Shown here in pieces: positions 54,272-63,928 of a DNA stretch of 64,000 bases. Below the pieces are notes generated by a model. The model saw only the letters and a list, made by a program, of their open reading frames with translations, made no database searches and was not told the DNA's origin. The first letter of the stretch is position 1, and every line of letters starts with the position of its first letter. A program made the position numbers and the translations under genes. The stretch lies in contig JAHCAR010000012.1 in the NCBI GenBank assembly GCA_019634795.1, forward strand, positions 1 to 64,000, written 5' to 3'. The stretch is from Dokdonella sp. (GTDB taxonomy: Bacteria; Pseudomonadota; Gammaproteobacteria; Xanthomonadales; Rhodanobacteraceae).

Positions 54272-55216
54272 ATGAACGTGGTCGCCTTGGCACGGCCGAC
54301 AGCCCGCCCGGAGCAGCCGGTCACAGCAGCGGCACCCGTTGCTGAACTGCTCGTCGAGGGGGTCCGCTACCGCTATCCGAACAAGAGCGAAGCGCTGGCT
54401 GGTATAGACCTCCGTCTCGGCCCGGGTGTGCTCGGTCTACTCGGACCGAACGGTGCCGGAAAGTCGACCCTGATGCGCATACTCGCCACTCTGGCCCGGC
54501 CCAGCTCGGGCCGGGTTCTCTGGAATGGTGTCGACGTCGCGCGCGAGCCCAATGCATTGCGTGCCTCGCTCGGCTACTTGCCGCAGGATTTCGGCGTGTA
54601 TCCGGCGCTGACGGCAGGTGAATTCCTCGCCTATCTGGCCGCCGTCAAGGGCCTTTCCGGCGCGAATGCCAGCGCACGCGTGGAACGCTGCCTGGCCGAG
54701 GTCGGCCTCAGCGACGCGGCCGACCGACGACTCGGCGACTTCTCCGGCGGCATGCGCCAGCGTGTCGGCATTGCCCAGGCCCTGCTCAATGATCCGCAGT
54801 TGCTGATCGTCGACGAGCCGACCGTCGGTCTCGATCCCGAGGAGCGCCAGCGCTTCCGCCATCTGATCACCGATCTGGCAGGGGCCCGACTGATCATCCT
54901 GTCGACCCACATCGTTTCCGACGTCGAAGCCAGTGCGACCGCCCTGGCGGTCATGGACAAGGGACGCCTGCTGTTCGACGGCACACCAGGTGAGCTGATC
55001 GAGCGCGCGCGCCACTGCACCTGGGAATGGCGGGTGGCCGAATCGGAGGTTGCCGGCGCCCGCGCAGCCCACACGATCAGCCAGTCCGCCCGTGTACCCG
55101 GCGGCGTCCTCCTGCGCGTGATTGCGGCCCGAGCACCGTCCGCCGATGCAACGCCGGCAAACCCGGATCTCGAGGATGCCTACCTGTGGCTGCTGGCCAG
55201 CCGGGCGGCGCCCTGA
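54272..55216 (+). CDS. ABC-2 type transporter ATP-binding protein
   Basis: This is a 314-aa ATPase with Walker A GPNGAGKS (58-65), Q-loop YLPQDFGVY, signature FSGGM (157-161), Walker B LLIVDEP (177-183) and H-loop STHIV. The C-terminal extension of about 100 residues is typical of drug/antibiotic-type ABC-2 ATPases. It forms an operon with the permease, which starts 1 nt after its stop. Substrate unknown. Confidence 0.92.
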   Translation: MNVVALARPTARPEQPVTAAAPVAELLVEGVRYRYPNKSEALAGIDLRLGPGVLGLLGPNGAGKSTLMRILATLARPSSGRVLWNGVDVAREPNALRASLGYLPQDFGVYPALTAGEFLAYLAAVKGLSGANASARVERCLAEVGLSDAADRRLGDFSGGMRQRVGIAQALLNDPQLLIVDEPTVGLDPEERQRFRHLITDLAGARLIILSTHIVSDVEASATALAVMDKGRLLFDGTPGELIERARHCTWEWRVAESEVAGARAAHTISQSARVPGGVLLRVIAARAPSADATPANPDLEDAYLWLLASRAAP

Positions 55217-55217
55217 C

Positions 55218-56825
55218 ATGGCCGCCCTGAACCGCTTCGGCGCGATCCTGCTCGCCGACCTGCGCGAACGCACGCGCTCGACCCGCTTTTGGGTGGTCCT
55301 GGTCGCGCTGAGCTGGGCTTCGTGGTGGTGCTTCCCGCCGCTCGACGCCCATTACATGACGGTCTCGATCGGGTCCGGAGTGCGCGGACAGTATTCGAGC
55401 GCGTGGATCGGCATGACCCTCGGCCTGCTCTATTCCACCCTGATGTCGCTGCTCGGCTTCTACCTCGTGCGTGGCACCCTCGTGCGTGATTTCGAAACCC
55501 GGGTCTGGCAGTTGCTGGTCGCCACACCGATGACCCGGGCTGGCTTCCTGCTGGCCAAATGGACCAGCCACATGCTCGTATTCTGCCTGGTCATGGCGAT
55601 CGGCCTCGCGGTCGGTCTGGTCGCCCAGTTCTGGCGTGCCGAGAACACCACGCTGGATCTGATCGAACTGGTCCGGCCGGTGCTCTGGCTCAGTCTGCCG
55701 GCGCTCTCGGTCACCGCCCTGTTTGCGGTGCTCTTCGACATGATTCCGTGGTTGCGCCGGAGCGCCGGCAACATCCTCTATTTCGTCGTCTGGATCGCGT
55801 TGCTGGCATTCTCGAGCACCGGCGAGCACCGTCCGGTCAGCGACACCTGGCTCAGCGATCCGAACGGCATCGCCATGGCCTGGCGCGATCTCAAGTCGCA
55901 ACTCTCGCTGGCCTATCCGCAGATGACATTCGATGGACTGGCCATCGGCGGGGTCATGTTCAAGGGCGAACCGGCCATCTTCGAATGGACGCACTGGGCG
56001 CCGCGCTGGCTCGACATTGGTGGTCGCCTGCTCTGGGTCGGCGCCGCGCTGGCCGCGATCTGCGCAATGGCGCCGTTCCTGGACCGTGCCGCGGCGCGCA
56101 CCGCAAGCCACGCCGCCAGCAGGACGGGTGCCGCCGGACTGGGCCTGCGACAGCTCGACCGGCTGTTGAAACCCTTCGAAGCCAACCCGACGGGACTGCT
56201 GCTGGCGGCGGAACTGAAGCTGCTGCTGCGTCCGCGCCGCCGGCTCTGGTGGCTGGCCTTGCTCGTTCTCGGCCTGGTCCAGTTGTTCGGCTCGATGCAG
56301 GCGCTCGGCATTGCCTGCATCCTGGCCTGGCTGATCAGTACCGATGCGTTTGCACGTACGGCCCTGCGCGAGCGCGATGCCGGCACCGCGGCCCTGCTGT
56401 TTTCGGCGGCGCACGTGCAGCGCCGCTTGCTTTTCGTGCGGGTGGGCGTGGTCCTGGCTCTGGCCGTGCTCTCGGTCTTTCCGGCGCTGCTGAGATTGAG
56501 CCTGGGCAATCCACTGACCCTGCTTGCCCTGCTCATGACGGCGGCTTCGATTGCCGTGGCCGGCATCGCCGTCGGCGTGGCCTGCCGCAATCCGCGACCC
56601 TTCGAACTGCTCCTGGTCGCCTCGGCCTACGCCGGCATACAGGGCCATGCACTGCTCAATCCGACCACGGATCCGGGTGCCACGATCGCCCTGCATGGCA
56701 TCCTGCTGCCTGTATTCTGCGTGATGCTGGTCGCGCTCTGGCCCCGTCACTGCAGCGTGACCGAGCAGGCCGCGCCGTGGAGCGGCCTGCTCAAGCGCCA
56801 TCATGGCCGCAAGGCCCTGGCCTGA
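55218..56825 (+). CDS. ABC-2 type transporter permease
   Basis: This is a 535-aa inner-membrane protein with about 12 hydrophobic segments, in two blocks separated by a central soluble loop (about 190-290). The N-terminus (FGAILLADLRERTRSTRFWVVLVAL) and FETRVWQLLVATPMTRAGFLLAKW are characteristic of large ABC-2 permeases. It pairs with the upstream ATPase. The length suggests two fused permease halves, so the complex may need only this one membrane subunit. Transported substrate is not predictable. Confidence 0.88.
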   Translation: MAALNRFGAILLADLRERTRSTRFWVVLVALSWASWWCFPPLDAHYMTVSIGSGVRGQYSSAWIGMTLGLLYSTLMSLLGFYLVRGTLVRDFETRVWQLLVATPMTRAGFLLAKWTSHMLVFCLVMAIGLAVGLVAQFWRAENTTLDLIELVRPVLWLSLPALSVTALFAVLFDMIPWLRRSAGNILYFVVWIALLAFSSTGEHRPVSDTWLSDPNGIAMAWRDLKSQLSLAYPQMTFDGLAIGGVMFKGEPAIFEWTHWAPRWLDIGGRLLWVGAALAAICAMAPFLDRAAARTASHAASRTGAAGLGLRQLDRLLKPFEANPTGLLLAAELKLLLRPRRRLWWLALLVLGLVQLFGSMQALGIACILAWLISTDAFARTALRERDAGTAALLFSAAHVQRRLLFVRVGVVLALAVLSVFPALLRLSLGNPLTLLALLMTAASIAVAGIAVGVACRNPRPFELLLVASAYAGIQGHALLNPTTDPGATIALHGILLPVFCVMLVALWPRHCSVTEQAAPWSGLLKRHHGRKALA

Positions 56826-56982
56826 GCCGGCTGCCAGCAGGCAGCGATAGCGCCAGAGAGATGCATCGGCGGCACGGGCGCCGATGCCACTCGCCGCTGC
56901 CTCCCGCATTGTCGTATCGTGCGGGAACCGAGCTGCTCGCGGAAAGCGAGCGAGTGCCGACGCAATCCTGGCAGGGTAGACC

Positions 56983-58068
56983 ATGGCCGCAACCCGAAAG
57001 CGCGCGAAACCCTCGAAACCCTCGCCTGCGGCCAATGCCATCAAGCCGATCAACCTGGCCCTGCAGGGCGGCGGCTCGCACGGGGCGTTTACCTGGGGCG
57101 TGCTCGATCGGCTGCTCGAGGATGGTCGTGTCAGCTTTGACGGCATCTGCGGCACCAGCGCCGGGGCGATGAATGCGGTGCTGGTCGCGCACGGACTGAT
57201 GCAGGGCGGCCATGACGGTGCGCGTGCCAGCCTCGCTGATTTCTGGGAGCGCGTCGGCCAGCTCGGCGCGATGCTCAATCCGCTCGCCGCGATGCTCGGC
57301 TCGAATCCGCTCACCCATGCCGGCAGCGATCCGCTGCTGGCCACCCAGCAATGGGCCATGGAATCGTTCACGCGCACGTTCTCGCCCTACCAGTTCAATC
57401 CGATGAACGTGAATCCGCTGCGCGACCTGCTTGCGGCTTGCGTCGATTTCGAGGCCCTGCACCATTGCGGCGAGGTCAAGCTGTTCCTCTGCGCGACCAA
57501 TGTGCGCAGCGGCAAGGTGCGCATCTTCGACAACGCCTCGATGTCGATCGATGCGGTGATGGCGTCGGCCTGCCTGCCGCACCTGTTCCAGGCAGTCGAG
57601 ATCGGCGGCGAACACTACTGGGACGGCGGCTACATGGGCAACCCGGTGCTGTATCCGCTGTTCTATGAAACGGCCACGCGCGATGTCGTGGTCGTCATGG
57701 TCAACCAGATGCACCGCGACGAGGTGCCGACGACGCCGGCGGCGATCGAGGACCGGGTCAACGAGATCAGCTTCAATTCCTCGCTGATGCGTGAGATGCG
57801 CGCGGTCGAGTTCGTCAGCCGCCAGCTCACCGAAGGCTGGCTCAAACCCGAGTACGCGAAGCGCATGCGCCACGTCCTCGTCCACCTGATCCGCGCCGAC
57901 GCCTTCATGGGCACGCTGGCAGCGGCGACCAAGATCAGCACCGACATGCAGTTCCTCGCCGGCCTGCGCGACCTCGGCCGGGCCAGCGCCACGCAGTGGT
58001 TGCAGGACAACCACGCCGCCCTCGGCCAGCGCAGCACGATCGACCTGCGCCGCGAGTTTCTCGATTGA
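56983..58068 (+). CDS. patatin-like phospholipase
   Basis: This is a 361-aa protein. The oxyanion loop is GGGSHG (29-34), the nucleophile elbow is GTSAG (Ser59), and the catalytic Asp is in DGGYMGNP (Asp214), so the Ser-Asp dyad is intact. There is no signal peptide; the N-terminal 20 residues are basic. Patatins hydrolyse acyl chains from phospholipids or other lipids. The real substrate is unknown. It appears to be a single gene. Confidence 0.92.
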   Translation: MAATRKRAKPSKPSPAANAIKPINLALQGGGSHGAFTWGVLDRLLEDGRVSFDGICGTSAGAMNAVLVAHGLMQGGHDGARASLADFWERVGQLGAMLNPLAAMLGSNPLTHAGSDPLLATQQWAMESFTRTFSPYQFNPMNVNPLRDLLAACVDFEALHHCGEVKLFLCATNVRSGKVRIFDNASMSIDAVMASACLPHLFQAVEIGGEHYWDGGYMGNPVLYPLFYETATRDVVVVMVNQMHRDEVPTTPAAIEDRVNEISFNSSLMREMRAVEFVSRQLTEGWLKPEYAKRMRHVLVHLIRADAFMGTLAAATKISTDMQFLAGLRDLGRASATQWLQDNHAALGQRSTIDLRREFLD

Positions 58069-58096
58069 ATCAGGCAGCAAGCGAAGCGCTTCGCCG

Positions 58097-58993
58097 ATGC
58101 CACGGACGATGAATCGCCCGGCCCGGACCCCGGCCAGACTGACGTTTCGTGCCGCCGGTCTGACCACGCTGGCCATGTTGGCCTTTGCCGGCAATTCGCT
58201 GTTGTGCCGGGTCGCGCTGCGCGACACGGCCATCGATCCGGCCAGCTTCACGACAGTCCGGCTGATTTCCGGGGCACTGGCGCTGGCCCTGATCGTGCGT
58301 CTGCGCGGCGGCAAAGGGTCGGGCCGGGCCAACTGGGGCTCGGCATTTGCCCTGTTCGTCTATGCAGCCGCATTTTCCTGGGCCTATGTGAGCCTGCCTG
58401 CAGCGACCGGTGCCCTGCTGCTGTTCGGCGCCGTGCAGGCGACCATGATCGGCCGCGGTCTGTTCGGCGGCGAGCGCCTCAACATGCTGCAGACCAGCGG
58501 GCTGATCGCCGCGATCGCCGGTCTGCTGTTGCTGCTGGTGCCTGGCATCGGCGCGCCACCCCTTGTCGGCGCTGCGCTGATGCTCGGCGCCGGCGTGGCC
58601 TGGGGCGTCTATTCCTTGCGCGGAAGGGGTGCCGCCGACCCGATCGGAATCACTGCTGGCAACTTCCTGTATGCGGTGCCGCCAGCCGTGGTGGTGAGTG
58701 CGCTTACCCTGCACCACGCAGCCGCGGACCTGCCCGGAATCCTGTATGCCGTGGCCTCCGGTGCGCTGACCTCCGGGATCGGCTATGCCGTCTGGTATTC
58801 GGCGCTGCCGGCTCTGAAGGCAACCCAGGCCGCCACCGTGCAACTCAGCGTGCCGGTGATTGCTGCGGTCGGCGGCATCGTGCTGCTCGGCGAGCCGGCC
58901 GGCTGGCGCCTGATTCTCGCCTCGCTGGCGATACTCGGTGGCATCGGACTGGTGCTTTTCGAGCGACCGCGGGCGCCTGATCCTCAATCCTGA
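58097..58993 (+). CDS. EamA/DMT-family transporter
   Basis: This 298-aa inner-membrane protein has ten predicted helices in two EamA repeats. The first opens with TLAMLAFAGNSLLCRVAL and RLISGALALALI. The second includes GVAWGVYSLRGRG and SGIGYAVWYSALPALKATQAATVQLSVPVIAAVGG, the signature region of DMT exporters. The start could be the ATG at 58097 or at 58109. Likely an exporter of metabolites or amino acids; substrate unknown. Confidence 0.9.
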   Translation: MPRTMNRPARTPARLTFRAAGLTTLAMLAFAGNSLLCRVALRDTAIDPASFTTVRLISGALALALIVRLRGGKGSGRANWGSAFALFVYAAAFSWAYVSLPAATGALLLFGAVQATMIGRGLFGGERLNMLQTSGLIAAIAGLLLLLVPGIGAPPLVGAALMLGAGVAWGVYSLRGRGAADPIGITAGNFLYAVPPAVVVSALTLHHAAADLPGILYAVASGALTSGIGYAVWYSALPALKATQAATVQLSVPVIAAVGGIVLLGEPAGWRLILASLAILGGIGLVLFERPRAPDPQS

Positions 58994-59111
58994 TCTTCGG
59001 CCCGTGGCCAGCGAGGTGGCTTGGCCGATCGAACGGGTCAGGGCGCACGGATTTTCGGACCTTGGGCTGGGAGAGTTAGACTCCGGAAAGCAAAAACGAC
59101 GAGCCGATCCG

Positions 59112-60503
59112 ATGCGTGCGTTTCCCGGTCATGCCTTCAGCGTTGTTCTGTTCGTTCTCAGTGCGAGCGGGGTCTGTGCGCCTGCTGTCGCGCCAAGATC
59201 CGCGCTGCTCGGTCATGCCAGCGCTGCGACCGACGTCCTCCGCCTGCCGGTGCGGGCGAATGGCCTCGAGACGGTTACGCTCGACTTCACGCCGATGAAG
59301 GTGTTCAGCGATGACGCGCAGTTGATCATCGTCGATCGCAGTGGCCGCGAACGCCGGGCCGAGTTGCCCGGCACGCGCTACTACCGGGTCGCGGCAGCGG
59401 ATGACCCAGGGCTATCCGGCGTGCTGGCCGTCGCCGAGGCCGGCAATATCTTCGGTCTGACCCGCAATGGTGCCGAATTCAGCCAGCTCCGCTTCGCGCC
59501 GGATGGACAACTGACGCAGGACAGGATCGACATGGGCGCGGCACCAGCACGGGAATTCCAGTGTGCCAACGACCGTTCCGAGACCGGGATGTCCGTGGAT
59601 GCGGCAAGCCTGCTCGGGCATGCCGGATTTGCAGAGGCCGGACCGTCCGCGCCAACGGCCGCCTATACGGCGCGCATTGCGATCGAGACCGACACCGAAT
59701 TCCTCGGCCGCTTCTCCGGCAACACGACCAATGCCACGAACTACGTGGGCGGCCTGATCGGATTCATATCGACGATCTACGATGCCCAGGTGCAGACCAA
59801 CATGCAGGTGTCGTTCCTGCGCCTGTGGACCTCGCCCGACCCCTATGTCGAAACCACGCCCGAATGCCTGCTGCTCGAGTCGGGCAAGTACTGGAATGCC
59901 AACCAGACGTCGACATCGCGAACCACCATGCATTTCCTCAGCGGCAAGACCACCACTGCAGGAATCGCCTGGGTCGGCGTGCTTTGCCGGGGTGCATTCC
60001 CGACGTCACAGTCTGCCTTGGGCATAAGCTGCAGTGAGAATCTGCCGGCCAGTGGAAATTTCGGTGGCGCCTACGGTGTGACCGAGGGTGTTTCAGGCAG
60101 CTTCAACCCGGGCAGTCCTAGCGTGGTCTGGGATGTCGCCGGAGTGGCCCACGAAATAGGCCACAATTTCAACTCTCCTCACACCCACTGTTACAGCGGC
60201 ATCGGCGGCAGCCCCGATCCGGTCGATCAATGCTATGGAAGCGAATCGGGATGCTACTCGGGCACGCCAACCCTGCCGGGTCCGCAAGGACAAGGCAGCG
60301 GCACCATCATGAGCTATTGCCAGCTGCGTCCCGGCGGATTCAGCAACGTGACGCTGACATTTGGCACCGGGCATCCGTTTGGTGTTTTGCCCGAACGCGT
60401 GCCCTCGCGCATGTTTGCTCATGTGCAATCGCAGGCCGGCAGCAACCCGGGTTGCCTTGCCCTCCAAGCCGTCGACCTCATCTTCGCCAACGGTTTCGAC
60501 TAG
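59112..60503 (+). CDS. secreted reprolysin-like zinc metallopeptidase with IFANGFD tail
   Basis: This is a 463-aa protein. The ATG at 59112 starts a signal peptide (cleavage near VCA, residues 21-23). A propeptide-like region covers about 30-180. The peptidase domain (about 185-440) begins YTARIAIETDTEFLGRF and contains the zinc motif HEIGHNFNSPH (347-357), followed by the methionine-turn MSYC, as in M12/metzincins. Many cysteines suggest disulfides and an extracellular place. The last residues are VDLIFANGFD, the same short tail as on the beta-helix proteins and the M14 peptidase. Substrate unknown. Confidence 0.9.
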   Translation: MRAFPGHAFSVVLFVLSASGVCAPAVAPRSALLGHASAATDVLRLPVRANGLETVTLDFTPMKVFSDDAQLIIVDRSGRERRAELPGTRYYRVAAADDPGLSGVLAVAEAGNIFGLTRNGAEFSQLRFAPDGQLTQDRIDMGAAPAREFQCANDRSETGMSVDAASLLGHAGFAEAGPSAPTAAYTARIAIETDTEFLGRFSGNTTNATNYVGGLIGFISTIYDAQVQTNMQVSFLRLWTSPDPYVETTPECLLLESGKYWNANQTSTSRTTMHFLSGKTTTAGIAWVGVLCRGAFPTSQSALGISCSENLPASGNFGGAYGVTEGVSGSFNPGSPSVVWDVAGVAHEIGHNFNSPHTHCYSGIGGSPDPVDQCYGSESGCYSGTPTLPGPQGQGSGTIMSYCQLRPGGFSNVTLTFGTGHPFGVLPERVPSRMFAHVQSQAGSNPGCLALQAVDLIFANGFD

Positions 60504-60556
60504 CGTGCGAGGCGTGCGCCGGGTTCCGCCAGCCCGGCTGCAGGCAAGGCCGCCCG

Positions 60557-61018
60557 TCAAAGCGACTTGGTCATGAACACGCTGTAGGGATCCTCAACGT
60601 AGCCGTCGAACGGTCCACATGGGACGAATCCAAAACGCGCGTACATGGCGCGGGCCGGTTCGAAGGCGGCCATCGAGCCGGTTTCGAGGCTCAGTCTGCG
60701 ATAGCCGCGCTGGCCGGCGACCGTCAGCAGGTGCTCGAGCATGGCCGCGGCGATGCCCTTGCGTCGGTGCGCTGTCGCCGTGCGCATCGACTTGATTTCG
60801 GCATGCGTGGCATCGAGCTCCTTGAGCGCGCCGCAGCCGAGCAGTTCCTGGCCGTCCCAGGCCGTCCAGAATGTGATGCACGGATGGCGAAGCGCCTCTA
60901 GATCGAGGGCGTGGATGCTCTCGGGCGGTGAATGCAGGGCCATGTTCTGCAGGTGATCGCGCAACAAGGCGTGAACCGCAGGAGCGCTGAGGTCGTCGAT
61001 GCGGATCTCGGGCGGCAT
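60557..61018 (-). CDS. GNAT family N-acetyltransferase
   Basis: This is a 153-aa enzyme. The acetyl-CoA motif A is MRTATAHRRKGIAAAMLEHLLTVA (about residues 79-102), followed by LSLETGSMAAFEPARAMYARFGFVPCGPF. This resembles small-molecule or amino-acid acetyltransferases of the PanZ/YhfO type. The ATG at 61016-61018 was chosen because residues upstream are not conserved-like. It is convergent with the metallopeptidase gene and divergent from the M14 gene. Confidence 0.9.
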   Translation of the reverse strand: MPPEIRIDDLSAPAVHALLRDHLQNMALHSPPESIHALDLEALRHPCITFWTAWDGQELLGCGALKELDATHAEIKSMRTATAHRRKGIAAAMLEHLLTVAGQRGYRRLSLETGSMAAFEPARAMYARFGFVPCGPFDGYVEDPYSVFMTKSL

Positions 61019-61217
61019 GGTAGCCACTTCGTGGGTCGGGACGTGAATGCGATGGTAACGCCGAGCTGGTTCGCGGCAATCCTCCGACTGCGGGATTTCG
61101 CTGCACCTCGGTCGCGATCTGCGCCGAGGTGGGGCCGGTTCGGACGCGATCGGCAGAAATTCCGCGCGACCGCTGGTACCATCCGGCGCTTCCTGCTGGG
61201 GGTGGGGTGACCGTTCG

Positions 61218-63674
61218 ATGCGCATTTTCCTGATTGTTTCTGCCATGGCCATGAGCTGCGCCGCGAGTGTCTCGGCGCGCGCCGACGACTGGGCGGTCGA
61301 GGCGGACTGGCAAAGCCCGGCCGAGCTGGCCCGGCTCGCACCGCATTTCCAGCACCTCAAGGTCGACCGCAAGCACCATACGGTGGCGCTGGTCGCCGAT
61401 GACGCGCAGCTTGCCATGCTCGGTGACATGGGAGTCCGCTACAAGGTCGATGTCGCCGGCACCGCCAATCTGCGTACGTTTTATGCCGAGGCGTTCAACC
61501 GCGACCGCAGCATTCCGGGTTTCGCCTGCTATCGCACGGTCGAGGAGACCTACGCGACGATGGACCAGTTGGCCGCCGCCCATCCGACCCTGGCCCAGGT
61601 CGTCGACATCGGTCCAACCTGGCAGCGCACGCAGAATGGTTCTACCGGATACCAGATGCGAGTCATGCGTATCGGCAATACGGCCACCGACGCGACCATT
61701 CCCGACAAGCCGAACATGGTCGTGTTCAGTTCGATCCATGCGCGCGAATACGCGCCGGCCGAACTCAACACGCATTTCGCCGAGTGGCTGCTCGACAACT
61801 ACGGCAGCGACCCCGAGGCGACCTGGCTGGTCGACCACGAGAATTTCCACCTGATCCTACAGGCCAATCCGGACGGCCGCAAGAAGGCCGAGGCCGGCCA
61901 GTCCTGGCGCAAGAACACCGATACTGCCGCGGCCAGTTGCGGCAGCAGTTCGGGCGTCGATCTCAATCGCAACTTCCCGTTCCACTGGGGCATCGTGCCC
62001 GGCGATGGCGGATCGAGCAGTTCGATCTGCAACGAGACCTATCGCGGACCCTCCGCCGATTCGGAGCCGGAGACCGCCAATCTCGTGGCCTATGTCGCTG
62101 GCAGCTGCGGCAACGACGGTGTCTGCACGGGCGGCATCCTGCCCGACCTGCGCGCCGGGCCGTTGCATCCGGTCAACGTATCGGGTGATGGCGGTGCTGC
62201 CGCGCCGACGACTTATCCGGGCATGTTTCTCGACATTCACAGCGCGGCGGACCTGGTCCTCTGGCCGTGGGGTGATACACCGAGCGCGGCGCCCAACGGT
62301 GCCGCCCTGCGCGCATTCGGCAAGCGCCTGGCCTGGTTCAACCAGTACACGCCCGAACAGTCCGACACGCTGTATCCGACCGACGGTGCAACCGACGACA
62401 ATTTCTACGGCTCGCTCGGCGTGCCGGCCTTCACCTTTGAACTCGACCAGTCGTTCTTCGAGCCGTGCACGCCGCTGCTCAACAAGACCATTCCCGACAA
62501 TTTGATGGCGTTGCGCTACGCCGCGCGCAGCCTGCACGCACCCTACCTGCTGCCCGGCGGTCCCGATGTCACGAGCCTGTCGGCCAGCCCCGACCTGGTC
62601 GCCGCCGGCACGCCGGTGGCCCTGCATGCGCGCCTCGACGACAGTCGATTCAACCAGACCAATGGCACCGAACCCGTGCACAACGTGGCCTCGGCCGCCG
62701 CTTATATGGATGGCCTGCCTTGGGAAGGCGCGCTGGCGGTCGCTGCGCTGACGGCCGATGATGGTGCCTTCAATAGCCCGGCCGAAAATGCCAGCGCCAG
62801 CATCTCGACCACCGGGTTGGCCAGCGGCACCCACCTTCTGTTCGTACAGGGTACCGATGCCTCGGCCCAGGCCGGCAGCCCGAACGCGGTCTTCGTCGAG
62901 GTCGCCCAGCCCAGTGAGATCGCCACCCTGGCCGGTACGATCAGCGCGCTCGCAGATGGTGCACCGCTGGCCGCGACACTGCGCGTGACCAATCCGATCA
63001 GCGGCGAAACTCGCACGGCGACCAGCAGCGCCGTCGATGGCGGCTATCTGCGCCCCATGCACGCAGGCACGGTGGATATCCATGTCGATGCGCCGGACGG
63101 CTATCTGGCCGAGGACATCAGCGGCGTCGACCTGAGCGCAGGCGCGACCCAGACCCGCGATATCGTCCTGTTCAGCGCCTGCAACATCCTCGACGACGAT
63201 GTCGAGCCCGGCAATAGCGGCTGGACCGCGCAGACCCCGTGGACGCGCGTAAATGGCGCCACCGGCAATTCGAGCTATGTCTGGGCGACGCCCAATTACG
63301 GTGACAACCTCAGTGCGAGCCTGTCACGCACGCTCGATCTGAGTGGCTACTCCGGCAGCACGCTGAGCTTCGACGACCGTTGCGACACCGAAGCGACCTA
63401 CGATTTCGGGCGCGTCGAGATCTCGGTCAACGGTGGCGGCAACTGGACCACGCTCTATCAGTGCGACGGCCGCACGACCTGGCAGCACAACCGCATCGCC
63501 CTGCCTGCTTCGACCGACAATCTCGCCGACCTGCGCCTGCGCTTCCGGCTGACCAGCGACATCAATACCAACCGCCCCGGCGGCTGGGCCATCGACAACA
63601 TCGTCGTCGAATCAGGCGGCGCCCAGTGCCGCGCCGACCAGCTCGACCGCATCTTCGCCGACGGATTCGAGTAG
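61218..63674 (+). CDS. secreted M14 zinc carboxypeptidase with IFADGFE tail
   Basis: This is an 818-aa protein. A signal peptide covers residues 1-22 (cleavage near SARA). The M14 domain (about 105-440) contains HAREYAPAE (zinc ligands His174, Glu177), NPDGR, DLNRNFPF, LDIHSA (His341) and the catalytic Glu408 in FTFELD. An Ig-like region and a CarboxypepD-regulatory-like domain (IATLAGTISAL...TLRVTNP) follow. A jelly-roll/MAM-like domain then covers about 655-805 (DDDVEPGNSGWT...GGWAIDNIVVE), as in secreted peptidases of the immune-inhibitor-A type. It ends DRIFADGFE. Its last 27 coding bases differ by one base from the equivalent bases at 14886-14912. Confidence 0.92.
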   Translation: MRIFLIVSAMAMSCAASVSARADDWAVEADWQSPAELARLAPHFQHLKVDRKHHTVALVADDAQLAMLGDMGVRYKVDVAGTANLRTFYAEAFNRDRSIPGFACYRTVEETYATMDQLAAAHPTLAQVVDIGPTWQRTQNGSTGYQMRVMRIGNTATDATIPDKPNMVVFSSIHAREYAPAELNTHFAEWLLDNYGSDPEATWLVDHENFHLILQANPDGRKKAEAGQSWRKNTDTAAASCGSSSGVDLNRNFPFHWGIVPGDGGSSSSICNETYRGPSADSEPETANLVAYVAGSCGNDGVCTGGILPDLRAGPLHPVNVSGDGGAAAPTTYPGMFLDIHSAADLVLWPWGDTPSAAPNGAALRAFGKRLAWFNQYTPEQSDTLYPTDGATDDNFYGSLGVPAFTFELDQSFFEPCTPLLNKTIPDNLMALRYAARSLHAPYLLPGGPDVTSLSASPDLVAAGTPVALHARLDDSRFNQTNGTEPVHNVASAAAYMDGLPWEGALAVAALTADDGAFNSPAENASASISTTGLASGTHLLFVQGTDASAQAGSPNAVFVEVAQPSEIATLAGTISALADGAPLAATLRVTNPISGETRTATSSAVDGGYLRPMHAGTVDIHVDAPDGYLAEDISGVDLSAGATQTRDIVLFSACNILDDDVEPGNSGWTAQTPWTRVNGATGNSSYVWATPNYGDNLSASLSRTLDLSGYSGSTLSFDDRCDTEATYDFGRVEISVNGGGNWTTLYQCDGRTTWQHNRIALPASTDNLADLRLRFRLTSDINTNRPGGWAIDNIVVESGGAQCRADQLDRIFADGFE

Positions 63675-63738
63675 AGCGAGCAGCTCTCATCTCGGGATTG
63701 CAGCGAGCGCAGGGTCAACTCGCAACGTTGACCGAATC

Positions 63739-63877
63739 GTTGGGGTTCGCTGGCGCTCACCGCCAACCTACAACGAAGCGGAAACGCATTGGCCGTCATC
63801 GAAGCCCGCGTACTCTCAACGCGCGCTCTTCGTATGAAGGGCCTTCAGGTTGGCGGTGAGCGCAGCGAACCCCAACG
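63739..63877. repeat. REPIN: two inverted REP copies
   Basis: About 32 bp around 63739-63770 (CGTTGGGGTTCGCTGGCGCT...) is the near-exact inverse of 63847-63877, with one indel, separated by about 76 bp. It lies 52 bp before a RAYT transposase start, the usual arrangement of REP elements and their transposase. Confidence 0.85.
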
Positions 63878-63928
63878 GCGTTTCGCACGGCTCTGAAATG
63901 AACTCACGTAATTACCAGGGATGGTGCC

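Noticed and set aside
54091-54275. Short frame MQRRFAVVGLSPATLAG as a leader gene
   Set aside because: No ribosome-binding site and no conserved feature were seen. It overlaps the ABC ATPase start and cannot be supported.
55077-57377. 766-aa minus-strand open frame
   Set aside because: It is antisense to the ABC permease and patatin genes, whose motifs are intact on the plus strand.
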